64,000 bases of DNA from Pseudorhodoferax aquiterrae (GTDB taxonomy: Bacteria; Pseudomonadota; Gammaproteobacteria; Burkholderiales; Burkholderiaceae_C): contig NZ_BMYK01000030.1 in assembly GCF_014652235.1 (NCBI RefSeq), positions 1-64,000 on the forward strand, in the 5' to 3' direction. Position numbers and translations under genes: made by a program. This document shows positions 23,795 through 31,709 of this stretch, piece by piece. The notes under the pieces are model-generated. The model was not told the DNA's origin and did not search any database. It saw only the letters and a list, made by a program, of their open reading frames with translations. Each line of letters opens with the position of its first letter. The stretch's first letter is position 1.

Positions 23795-23857
23795 GCGCGC
23801 GCGGCTCCAGCAGCGCAGAAACCGTCGACGGCCCGAAACCTCCGCCTCGGGCCCGGT

Positions 23858-23914
23858 GGCGGAAATGACCGCGCATTTGTCATTTACGCCAGCCCGTCCC
23901 CTTCCCACAATGGC
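23858..23914 (+). promoter_or_regulatory. Operator/promoter of the D-aminoacylase gene, shared with the isonitrile operon
   Basis: GGCGGAAATGAC (23858-23869), 9 bases, GTCATTTACGCC (23879-23890): a long inverted repeat with one mismatched pair per arm. Fifteen bases after the following A comes ACAATGGC, probably the -10 region. The same arrangement with the same spacings lies before the isonitrile-hydratase operon at 28181-28237. Confidence 0.7.
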
Positions 23915-23940
23915 AGCTTTCTCGCAAGGGCCGGCTCGCC

Positions 23941-25398
23941 ATGAACCCCATCCCATTCGACCTGCTGATTCGCGGCGGCACGGTGATCGACGGCACCAGG
24001 CGCCCGCGCTTCGCGGCCGACGTCGGTGTGCGGCAAGGGCGCATCGCCGCCGTCGGTGACCTGTCGGCCGCAGCGGCCGACACCGTGATCGACGCCGCCG
24101 GCCGCATCGTCGCGCCGGGCTTCATCGATTCGCACACGCACGACGACCAGGCCGTGCTCTCGCAGCCGGCCATGCCCTTCAAGGTCTCGCAGGGCGTGAC
24201 GACGGTGGTCACGGGCAACTGCGGCGTGAGCGCCGCGCCGCTGCGCGACGGCATGGACCTGCCGATGCCGCTGAACCTCATCGACGCGCCGGCGCAGGGC
24301 CGCTTCACCAGCTTCGCCGCGTACCTGGCCGCGCTGCGCGCCACGCCGTCCGCGGTGAACGTGGCCGCACTGGTGGGGCATTCGACGCTGCGCGGCGTGG
24401 CCATGGACAGCCTCGACCGGCCGGCCAGCGCCGCCGAGATCGCCACCATGCGTGCCCATGTGGAAGAGGCCATGGCGGCCGGCGCCATCGGCCTGTCCAC
24501 CGGCACCTTCTACGCCACCGCCGCGCACGCGAGCACCGACGAGATCATCGCCGTGGGCCGCCCGCTGAGCGGGCGCAGCGCGGTCTACGTGACGCACCTG
24601 CGCGACGAGGCCGACCGGATCGTGGAAGCGCTGGGGGAGTCCTTCGCCATCGGCCGCGCGCTGGGCGTTCCCGTGGTGCTGTCGCACCACAAGGCCATGC
24701 ACACGCCCAACTTCGGCAAGACCCAGCGCACGCTGCCGCTGATCCGCGAGGCCATGCGGCACCAGTGCGTGGCGCTCGACTGCTACCCCTACACGGCCGG
24801 CTCCACCATGATCCGCACCGACCGCGGCATGCTGGACAACCGCGTGCTGATCGCGAGCTCCGAGCCGCACCCCGAATGTGCCGGCCGCGACCTGGCCGAC
24901 ATCGCCGCCGAATGGGACGTGCCCAAGGAGGAAGCCGCGCGCCGCCTGCAGCCCGGCAGCGCCATCTACTTCATGATGGACGAGGACGACGTGCAGCGCG
25001 TGCTGGCCTTCGACGAGACCATGATCGGCTCCGACGGCATCCCGCTGGGCGACAAGCCGCACCCGCGCCTGTGGGGCACCTTCCCGCGCGTGCTGGGCCA
25101 CTACAGCCGCGACATCGGCCTGTTCCCGCTCGAGACCGCGGTGTGGAAGATGACCGGCCTGACCGCGCGCAACTTCGGCCTGCAGGGCCGCGGCACGCTG
25201 CAGGAGGGCCAGCATGCCGACATCGTGGTCTTCGATGCGGCCACCGTCCGCGACGCCGCCAGCTACGAGGCGCCGACGCGGGCCGCCGAGGGCATCGATG
25301 CCGTGGTCGTCAACGGCACCATCGCCTGGCAGCACGGTGCGCACACGGGTGCGCGCAGCGGCCAGGTCATCACGCGGCAGGACCCGCGCGCCGCGTGA
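23941..25398 (+). CDS. N-acyl-D-amino-acid deacylase (D-aminoacylase family)
   Basis: A 485-residue metal-dependent amidohydrolase of the D-aminoacylase/dihydroorotase-like group, which cleaves N-acyl-D-amino acids to the D-amino acid and a carboxylic acid. Metal ligands are visible: His65 and His67 in DSHTHDD, Cys94 in GNCGVS, the histidines of SHHKAMH, and GSDG near the C-terminal part of the barrel. The C-terminal GTLQEGQHADIVVFD strand is typical. It is cytoplasmic, since there is no signal peptide. The upstream operator is shared with the isonitrile-hydratase operon, so its true substrate may be an N-formyl or N-acyl product of that pathway. Confidence 0.87.
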   Translation: MNPIPFDLLIRGGTVIDGTRRPRFAADVGVRQGRIAAVGDLSAAAADTVIDAAGRIVAPGFIDSHTHDDQAVLSQPAMPFKVSQGVTTVVTGNCGVSAAPLRDGMDLPMPLNLIDAPAQGRFTSFAAYLAALRATPSAVNVAALVGHSTLRGVAMDSLDRPASAAEIATMRAHVEEAMAAGAIGLSTGTFYATAAHASTDEIIAVGRPLSGRSAVYVTHLRDEADRIVEALGESFAIGRALGVPVVLSHHKAMHTPNFGKTQRTLPLIREAMRHQCVALDCYPYTAGSTMIRTDRGMLDNRVLIASSEPHPECAGRDLADIAAEWDVPKEEAARRLQPGSAIYFMMDEDDVQRVLAFDETMIGSDGIPLGDKPHPRLWGTFPRVLGHYSRDIGLFPLETAVWKMTGLTARNFGLQGRGTLQEGQHADIVVFDAATVRDAASYEAPTRAAEGIDAVVVNGTIAWQHGAHTGARSGQVITRQDPRAA

Positions 25399-25413
25399 GC
25401 GCCACGCCGCTCA
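25396..25413. other. Palindrome joining two convergent stop codons
   Basis: TGAGC-N8-GCTCA, with the stop codons of the D-aminoacylase and reductase genes in opposite arms. The same design occurs at 21804-21823. No T-run is present. Confidence 0.3.
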
Positions 25414-27072
25414 GGCCGTCGCCGACAGCTGGGCCAGGTGCGCATGGATCTGCGCCACCGCGGCCGCGCCTTCGCCGATGGCGCCGCCCACGCGCTTGAC
25501 CGAGCCCGATCGCACGTCGCCCACCGCGAACACGCCCGGCACGCTGGTCTCCAGCGTGCCCTTGGCCTGCGCATCGTCTCCGGTCTGCACGAAGCCGTGG
25601 CGGTCCACGGCCACGCCGCAGCCCTGCAGCCAGTCGGCCTCGGGTTCGGCACCGACGAACAGGAACAGGTTGCGGGCCGGGCAATCGTGCTGGCCGCCGG
25701 TGCGCGCGTCGCGCCAGGTCGCGCCTTCCAGCCCGGTGGCGGGCTCGCCGTGCAGGCTGACCAGCTCGGTGTGCGGGCGCAGCACGATGTTGGGCGATGC
25801 CTCGATGCGGTCGATCAGGTAGCGCGACATGCTCGCCGCCAGCGAGGGCCCGCGCACCAGGATGTTGACGAGCGCCGCGTGCTGCGAGAGGAACACCGCG
25901 GCCTGCCCGGCCGAGTTGCCGCCGCCGACCAGCGCCACCTCCTGCTTGGTGCACATGCGCGCCTCGATGGCCGAGGCCCAGTACCAGACGCCGCGGCCCT
26001 CGAACTCCGACAGCCGCGGCACCTGCGGGCGGCGGTAGCGCGCGCCGCTGGCCACCACCACGGTGCGCGCGCGCAGTTGCCGGCCGTCGGCCAGCCCCAC
26101 GCGCAGACCCTCGCCGGTGTGTGTGCCGCTGCAGTCCAGCGACACGGCCTTGGCCGGGATCATCATCTCGGCGCCGAACTTCTGCGCCTGCACGTAGGCG
26201 CGCCCGGCCAGTGCGCCGCCCGAGATGCCGGTGGGAAAGCCCAGGTAGTTCTCGATGCGCGCGCTGGCGCCGGCTTGCCCGCCATAGCTGCGGCAGTCCA
26301 GCACGATCACGCGCAGCCCTTCGGAGGCCGCGTAGACGGCCGTCGCCAGCCCCGCCGGGCCGGCGCCCACCACGACCACGTCGAACAGGTCGGCGTGCTC
26401 AGCGGTGTCGACCATGCCGATGCAGCGGGCCAGCGCGTCTTCGCTCGGGTTGACCAGCACGGCGCCGTTGGGGCAGGCCACCAGCAGGCTGGCCTCGCCG
26501 TACTGCTCCAGCAGGGTCGCTGCGTCGGCGTCGGTGGACGCATCCACCACGTGGTAGGGCTGGCCGTTGCGGCGCAGGAAGTTCTGCAGACGCACCACGT
26601 CGGCCGAATCGGGCGGGCCCATCAGCACCGGGCCGCTGGCCCCTGCGTCGATGAGCGCCACGCGCCGCAGGATCAGTGCCCGCACGATGCGCTCGCCCAG
26701 GTCGGCCTCGGCCACGATCAGGGCGCGCAACTGCTCGGGTGGCACCAGCAGCGCCTGCACGTCCTCTTCGGCATGGCCGTCGACCAGCGCAGGCTGGCCC
26801 GACAGCGTGCCGACCTCCGCCAGGAACTGGCCCGGCCCCTGCACCGCCACCGGCGTCACGCGGCCCAGGCCGTCGCGCTGCGTGATCGCCACCGCACCCG
26901 ACAACACGAGGTACAGGCCGGGTCCCGGCTCGCCTGCGCGGAACAGGCAGCTGCCGCGGGGGTAGTGCCGCAGTTCGCCGAAGCGGCGCACGCGCGCGGC
27001 ATCGGCGGCGTCCAGCACCGGGAACATCTGGTGCCGACGCGTTTCCACTTCGATCGTCTCTGGGGTGGCCAT
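25411..27072 (-). CDS. Cyclic-nucleotide-domain thioredoxin-reductase-like flavoprotein
   Basis: A 553-residue protein. An N-terminal cNMP-binding (CAP-type) domain (about 15-135: YPRGSCLFRAGEPGPGLYLV) is followed by a thioredoxin-like segment (about 145-230) and a pyridine-nucleotide-disulfide oxidoreductase core. The core has FAD site DVVVVGAGPAGLATAVYAA, NAD(P)H site VALVGGGNSAGQAAVF and C-terminal VFAVGDVRSG. Where thioredoxin reductase has its active CxxC, this protein reads DCRSYGGQAGASARIENY. The order of elements and the missing disulfide match a known actinobacterial/proteobacterial family of unclear electron acceptor. It is monocistronic, downstream of the GlxA-type regulator but 128 bases away. 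Its role here is unclear. Confidence 0.85.
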   Translation of the reverse strand: MATPETIEVETRRHQMFPVLDAADAARVRRFGELRHYPRGSCLFRAGEPGPGLYLVLSGAVAITQRDGLGRVTPVAVQGPGQFLAEVGTLSGQPALVDGHAEEDVQALLVPPEQLRALIVAEADLGERIVRALILRRVALIDAGASGPVLMGPPDSADVVRLQNFLRRNGQPYHVVDASTDADAATLLEQYGEASLLVACPNGAVLVNPSEDALARCIGMVDTAEHADLFDVVVVGAGPAGLATAVYAASEGLRVIVLDCRSYGGQAGASARIENYLGFPTGISGGALAGRAYVQAQKFGAEMMIPAKAVSLDCSGTHTGEGLRVGLADGRQLRARTVVVASGARYRRPQVPRLSEFEGRGVWYWASAIEARMCTKQEVALVGGGNSAGQAAVFLSQHAALVNILVRGPSLAASMSRYLIDRIEASPNIVLRPHTELVSLHGEPATGLEGATWRDARTGGQHDCPARNLFLFVGAEPEADWLQGCGVAVDRHGFVQTGDDAQAKGTLETSVPGVFAVGDVRSGSVKRVGGAIGEGAAAVAQIHAHLAQLSATA

Positions 27073-27200
27073 GGTCTCTCCGGCGCCGGGGGGGCGGCTG
27101 GTGGGGGGTGGATCGCCGCTTCATTCTGCAGGATCGCCGCACGCCGGCCATCGCCCCTCGGGGCATGGTGCAGATGCGTGGGCAGCAGCGCCGCCGCGCG

Positions 27201-28178
27201 CTATGCAGCCTGGCCGCGGCAATGCAGCTCGCGGAACAGCAGCGGTGTCATGCCGAAGCGCCGGTCGAACGCCTTGGACAGCTGCGCGCCGGTGTTGTAG
27301 CCGGTGCGCGCCGCGATCTCCTTGAGCGACATGCCGGCCGCCAGCAGGTTGCGCGTCTGGTCCAGCCGCAGCGTCTCGACGAAGCGCGCGGGCGTCTCGC
27401 CCGTGCTGGCGGTGAACTTGCGCAGGAAGGTGCGCTCGGACATCGCCACCTTCTCGGCCAGCAGCGGCACGTCGAGGCGCAGCGCGAGGTTCTCGCGCAT
27501 CCAGTGGATGAGCTCGGCGAAGGGCGCATCGGCGTGCGACTGCGCGGTCAGCACCGGGCTGAACTGCGACTGGTAGCCGGGCCGGCGCGCGTACAGCACC
27601 AGGCGCTTGGCGATGACGTGCGCCACCGCGTTGCCCAGGTCCGCGGCCACCATCTCCAGGCTCATGTCGATGCCGGTGGTCACGCCGGCGGAAGTCCACA
27701 GCCGGCCGTCGTTGACGAACAGCGCCTGCGTGTCGACGGCGACGTCGGGGCAGCGCTCGGCCAGCGTCCCGCAGGCCGACCAGTGCGTGGCCACGCGCTT
27801 GCCATCGAGCAGGCCGAAGTGCGCCAGTGCGAAGGTGCCGGTGCAGATGGAGCCGTAGCGCCGCGCGCCCTTGCTGGCCCTGACGGCCCACTTGCGCACC
27901 GCCTCGTCGGCCACCAGCGTCTGCAGGCCCGCGTCGTCGCCGCCGGCGATCAGCAAGGTGTCGATGGAGGCAGGCGCAAGCTCCTTCACCGGCCGGGTGA
28001 CCAGGGCCACCGCGCTGCTGGTCTGCACGGTGCCACCTTCGGCCGAGAGGATATGGACCTTGTAGTGGGCCTTGCCCAGCGCGTCGTTGCCGGCCTCGAA
28101 CACCATCGCCGGCCCCGTCACGTCCAGCACCTGGCAGCGCGGGAAGGCCAGGATGGCGACGTTCAGCGGCTTGGACAT
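27201..28178 (-). CDS. GlxA-type AraC-family regulator (DJ-1/PfpI domain plus AraC DNA-binding domain)
   Basis: A 325-residue regulator. A DJ-1/PfpI-like ligand domain (about 1-190) contains the cysteine-elbow sequence GSICTGTFALAHFG. It is followed by a C-terminal AraC/XylS double helix-turn-helix (about 215-318: PLLAEKVAMSERTFLRKF and LKEIAARTGYNTGAQLSKAF). Relatives (GbdR, CdhR, ArgR of Pseudomonas) activate catabolism of nitrogen compounds. It is divergent from the isonitrile-hydratase operon. The palindromic operator begins 3 bases before its own start codon, so it probably activates that operon, represses itself, and acts at the matching site before the D-aminoacylase gene. Confidence 0.88.
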   Translation of the reverse strand: MSKPLNVAILAFPRCQVLDVTGPAMVFEAGNDALGKAHYKVHILSAEGGTVQTSSAVALVTRPVKELAPASIDTLLIAGGDDAGLQTLVADEAVRKWAVRASKGARRYGSICTGTFALAHFGLLDGKRVATHWSACGTLAERCPDVAVDTQALFVNDGRLWTSAGVTTGIDMSLEMVAADLGNAVAHVIAKRLVLYARRPGYQSQFSPVLTAQSHADAPFAELIHWMRENLALRLDVPLLAEKVAMSERTFLRKFTASTGETPARFVETLRLDQTRNLLAAGMSLKEIAARTGYNTGAQLSKAFDRRFGMTPLLFRELHCRGQAA

Positions 28179-28180
28179 CT

Positions 28181-28237
28181 GGCGGATATTAGCCTGCGTT
28201 TGTCATTTACGCCAAGGTGGGCGACTCCAACAATGGC
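28181..28237 (+). promoter_or_regulatory. Operator/promoter of the isonitrile-hydratase operon
   Basis: GGCGGATATTAG (28181-28192), 9 bases, GTCATTTACGCC (28202-28213), then ACAATGGC (28230-28237) after A plus a 15-base spacer. The right half TTTGTCATTTACGCCA is identical over 16 bases to the site at 23876-23891, and all spacings are the same. It occupies most of the 87 bp between the GlxA-type regulator and the operon. Confidence 0.72.
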
Positions 28238-28265
28238 CCATCGATCGGACCCCTGCCACAGCTCC

Positions 28266-28964
28266 ATGACAAACCCTCTGCACATCGGATTCCTAGTCTT
28301 TCCCAAGGTCACCCAACTGGATCTCACCGGCCCCGCGCAGGTGCTCAGCCGCGTGCCCGGCGCCACCGTGCACCTGGCGTGGAAGGCGCTCGAGCCCCTG
28401 GTGACGGACGTGGGCTTCAGCCTCCACCCCACCACCACCTTCGCCGACAGTCCGCGCTTGGACGTGCTCTGCGTGCCCGGCGGCGCCGGCGTGGTCGAGC
28501 AGCTCAACGACGCCGAGACCATGGCCTTCCTGCGCGACCAGGGGGCGAGCGCACGCTACGTCACCTCCGTCTGCAACGGCTCGTTGCTGCTCGGTGCGGC
28601 CGGGCTGCTGCAGGGCTACCGATCGGCCTGCCACTGGATGTGGCGGCACTACCTGACACAGTTCGGCGCCGAGCCGGTGGTGGCGCGCGTGGTGCGCGAC
28701 CGCAACCGACTGTCCGGCGGGGGCGTCACCTCTGGCATCGATTTCGCTTTCACGCTGGCCACCGAACTGGCGGGGGAGGAGGCCGCACGCATGATCCAGC
28801 TCGGCCTGGAATACGACCCGCAGCCGCCGCTGGACAGCGGCTCGCCCGAGAAGGCCGGAGCCGAGCGCGTCGCACGTGCGCGTGCCGTGCCGGCCGCCTG
28901 GCTGCGCGATGTCGTCGAACCGCAGATCGCGCAGGCGGCCCGCCGCCTCGCTCCCGTTGCCTGA
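28266..28964 (+). CDS. Isonitrile (isocyanide) hydratase-like DJ-1/PfpI protein, first copy
   Basis: A 232-residue DJ-1 superfamily protein that closely follows the pattern of Pseudomonas isonitrile hydratase, which converts R-NC to R-NH-CHO. It opens IGFLVFPKVTQLDLTGP with the family aspartate at 19. It has the nucleophile elbow YVTSVCNGSLLLGAAG with Cys103, then GGGVTSGIDFAFTL and LEYDPQPPLDSGSP. The residue after the cysteine is Asn, where the characterised enzymes, from memory, have a functionally important Thr, so activity or specificity may differ. It is the first gene of a seven-gene operon. The ATG at 28266 lies 29 bases after the predicted -10. Confidence 0.82.
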   Translation: MTNPLHIGFLVFPKVTQLDLTGPAQVLSRVPGATVHLAWKALEPLVTDVGFSLHPTTTFADSPRLDVLCVPGGAGVVEQLNDAETMAFLRDQGASARYVTSVCNGSLLLGAAGLLQGYRSACHWMWRHYLTQFGAEPVVARVVRDRNRLSGGGVTSGIDFAFTLATELAGEEAARMIQLGLEYDPQPPLDSGSPEKAGAERVARARAVPAAWLRDVVEPQIAQAARRLAPVA

Positions 28965-28999
28965 CCTGCCCGACTCCACCCTTTGATGAAGGAAGCCCC

Positions 29000-30226
29000 A
29001 TGAAGCCGATCGCCAGCGCCTGCATCCTTGCGGCAGCATTCCTCGCCGCGCTGCCCGCCTTCGCACAGATCTCGGACGGGGTCGTCAGACTGGGGGTCAT
29101 CAACGACCAGTCCGGCCCCTATGCCGCGCTGACCGGTCCGGGCTCCGCGCTCGCGGTGCGCATGGCGGTGGAGGACATGAAGGCGCAGCTGGGCGACACC
29201 CGCGTCGAAGTGCTGGTGGCCGACCACCAGAACAAGCCCGACGTGGGCCTGACCATCGTCAAGCGCTGGTTCGACGTGGACAAGGTCGACGCCGTGCTCG
29301 ACATCGCCAACTCCGCCGTGGCGCTGGGCGTGCAGTCCGTCATCAAGGAGAAGAACAAGATCGCGCTGTACGGCATCGTCGGCACCACCGAACTGACCGG
29401 CAAGCAATGCGCCAGGACCGGCTTTTCCTGGGTGCACGACTCGTACGCGCTGGTCTCCGGCCCGGCGCGCACGCTGACCAAGAGCGGCCTGGACACCTGG
29501 TACTTCGTCGCCGCCGATTTCGCGTTCGGCAAGAACATGGTGCAGGAGGCCAAGAACTTCATCGGTGCCAGTGGCGGCAAGGCGGTGGGCGAGATCTTCC
29601 ACCCCATGGGCACCTCGGACCACAGCGCCTTCCTGCTGCAGGCGCAGGCGTCCAACGCCAAGGTCGTGGCCTTCGCCAATGCGGGCGCGCAACTCGTGAA
29701 CGCGATGAAGCAGTGGAAGGAGTTCGGCATGCAGGACGGCAAGCAGCGTCCCGTCTCGCTGCTGCTGTCGATTACCGACGTGCACGCCGCCGGCATCGAC
29801 GTGATGCAGGGCCTGTCCGGCACCTCCGCCTGGTACTGGGACCGCAACGACGACACGCGTGCCTTCGCGCGCCGTTTCTTCGAGCGGCACAAGGCCATGC
29901 CCACGGAGTCGCAGGCGGGCATGTACTCGGCCACCACGCACTACCTGAAGGCCGTGCTCGCCACCCGGACCGACGCCACGGACGCCGTGGCCGAGAAGAT
30001 GCGCAGCACGCCCGTGAACGACATGTACGCGCGCAACGCATCGCTGCGCGACGACGGCAAGCTGGCGCACGACTTCCTGCTGGTCACGGTCAAGTCCAGG
30101 GCCGAGTCCAAGGCCGCCTGGGACTACTACAAGGTCTCCGCCGTGATCCCGGCGGACGAGGCCTACATCCCGCTGGCCCAGAGCGACTGCCCGCTGCTCG
30201 CCAGCGCCGCTGCGAAGGCGAAGTGA
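29000..30226 (+). CDS. HAAT-family ABC transporter substrate-binding protein
   Basis: A 408-residue periplasmic binding protein (type I fold, LivJ-like) with a Sec signal peptide (about 1-22, ending PAFA). The mature part begins ISDGVVRLGVINDQSGPYAAL and contains GTSDHSAFLLQAQASNAKVV and YWDRNDDTRAFARRF, typical of proteobacterial proteins annotated as branched-chain amino acid binding but with unknown ligands. A ribosome site (AAGGAAG) precedes the ATG at 29000. Its stop overlaps the ATPase start by one base. Here the ligand may be an isonitrile, a formamide or a related compound. Confidence 0.85.
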   Translation: MKPIASACILAAAFLAALPAFAQISDGVVRLGVINDQSGPYAALTGPGSALAVRMAVEDMKAQLGDTRVEVLVADHQNKPDVGLTIVKRWFDVDKVDAVLDIANSAVALGVQSVIKEKNKIALYGIVGTTELTGKQCARTGFSWVHDSYALVSGPARTLTKSGLDTWYFVAADFAFGKNMVQEAKNFIGASGGKAVGEIFHPMGTSDHSAFLLQAQASNAKVVAFANAGAQLVNAMKQWKEFGMQDGKQRPVSLLLSITDVHAAGIDVMQGLSGTSAWYWDRNDDTRAFARRFFERHKAMPTESQAGMYSATTHYLKAVLATRTDATDAVAEKMRSTPVNDMYARNASLRDDGKLAHDFLLVTVKSRAESKAAWDYYKVSAVIPADEAYIPLAQSDCPLLASAAAKAK

Positions 30227-30987
30227 TGGAGCCGGCCATCGATGGCGGGGCCGCCATCCTCAGCGCCCGCGGGCTCACGCGCAGCTTCGCGGGCTTCACG
30301 GCGGTCAGGAACGTGGACCTCACGGTGCGGCGCAACACGGTGCACTCGGTCATCGGCCCGAACGGCGCGGGCAAGAGCACGCTGTTCAACCTGCTGACGC
30401 GCTTCCTGGAGCCCGACGCCGGCCGCATCGTCTACCGCGGCGAGGATGTCACGCGCATGGCGCCGCAGCGGCTGGCGCGCCGGGGCGTGGTGCGCTCGTT
30501 CCAGATCTCGGCGGTGTTCCCGCACCTGACCGTGGCGCAGAACGTCGGCGTGCCGCTGCAGCGCCTGTCCGGCCTGCAGACGGTGTTCTGGCGCTCCACC
30601 GCCTGCCTCTCGGTGCTCGACGACCGGGTGCATGCGCTGCTGCGCCAGTTCGGCCTCAGCGCGTGGGCCGACACGGCCGCGGGCGATCTGCCCTACGGCC
30701 GCAAGCGTGCGCTGGAACTGGCCACCACGTTCGCACTGGAACCCGATCTCGTGCTGCTGGACGAGCCCATGGCCGGCCTGGGCACCGAAGACGTGCACCG
30801 CGTGAGCGAGCTCATCGCCGCCCAGGCCGGCACCAGGACCATCCTGATGGTGGAGCACAACCTCAAGGTGGTCGAGCGGCTGTCGGACACCGTCACCGTG
30901 CTGTGCCGCGGCGAGGTGCTGGCCGAGGGGAGCTATGCCGCCGTGGCCGCTGACCCGCGGGTGCTCGAGGCCTACATCGGACATTGA
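30226..30987 (+). CDS. HAAT ABC transporter ATP-binding protein (LivG type)
   Basis: A 253-residue ABC ATPase. It has Walker A GPNGAGKST, the LivG-like Q-loop region RSFQISAVFPHLTVAQNVGV, a degenerate signature LPYGRKRALELA, Walker B LVLLDEPMAGLG and switch histidine MVEHNL. The start forms a TGATG overlap with the preceding gene. It works with the LivF-type ATPase encoded next. Confidence 0.87.
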   Translation: MEPAIDGGAAILSARGLTRSFAGFTAVRNVDLTVRRNTVHSVIGPNGAGKSTLFNLLTRFLEPDAGRIVYRGEDVTRMAPQRLARRGVVRSFQISAVFPHLTVAQNVGVPLQRLSGLQTVFWRSTACLSVLDDRVHALLRQFGLSAWADTAAGDLPYGRKRALELATTFALEPDLVLLDEPMAGLGTEDVHRVSELIAAQAGTRTILMVEHNLKVVERLSDTVTVLCRGEVLAEGSYAAVAADPRVLEAYIGH

Positions 30988-30989
30988 CC

Positions 30990-31709
30990 ATGCCAGCATC
31001 CACCACCGTTCTCGACGTCCAGGGCCTCAGCGCAGGCTACGCCGGCAACCAGGTGCTCGACGGCGTCCACTTCCACCTGCAGCGCGGCGAAGTCGTCACG
31101 CTGCTGGGCCGCAACGGCGCCGGCAAGTCGACCACGCTCAAGTGCCTGATGGGCTTCATCGCCGAGAAGACCGGCTCCATCACCTTCGAAGGTGTGCCCA
31201 TCGCGCGCTGCCTGCCCGAGCAGATCGCCCGGCTGGGCATGGCCTACTGCCCCGAGGAACGCGGGATCTTCTCGCAGCTCAGCGTGCGCGAGAACCTGCT
31301 GCTGCCGCCCGTTCTGCGCGCCGGCGGCCTCTCGCTCGACGAGGTCTACACGCTGTTTCCCAACCTGCGCGAGCGCAGTGCCAGCCAGGGCACCAAGCTG
31401 TCGGGTGGCGAGCAGCAGATGCTGGCCATCGGCCGCATCCTGCGCACCGGCGCCAAGTGCCTGCTGCTGGACGAACCCAGCGAGGGCCTGGCGCCCGTGA
31501 TCGTCAAGCTCATCGCGCGCACGGTGCTGGAGCTCAAGCGCCGTGGCTTCACCATCTTGCTGGTGGAGCAGAACCTGCGCTTCGCCGCCGAACTGGCGGA
31601 CCGCCACGTCGTCATGGAAACCGGCCGCGTGGTCGACATGCTGACCCGCGACGACATGCAGCAAGGCGCCGGCCGCGTCGAAGCCTACCTGGGGATGGGA
31701 CATGTTTGA
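30990..31709 (+). CDS. HAAT ABC transporter ATP-binding protein (LivF type)
   Basis: A 239-residue ABC ATPase. It has Walker A GRNGAGKST, signature LSGGEQQML, Walker B CLLLDEPSEGLAP and switch histidine replaced by glutamine context in LLVEQNL, as is normal for LivF. I chose the ATG at 30990. A TTG two codons earlier is possible. It overlaps the permease start by 8 bases. Confidence 0.87.
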   Translation: MPASTTVLDVQGLSAGYAGNQVLDGVHFHLQRGEVVTLLGRNGAGKSTTLKCLMGFIAEKTGSITFEGVPIARCLPEQIARLGMAYCPEERGIFSQLSVRENLLLPPVLRAGGLSLDEVYTLFPNLRERSASQGTKLSGGEQQMLAIGRILRTGAKCLLLDEPSEGLAPVIVKLIARTVLELKRRGFTILLVEQNLRFAAELADRHVVMETGRVVDMLTRDDMQQGAGRVEAYLGMGHV

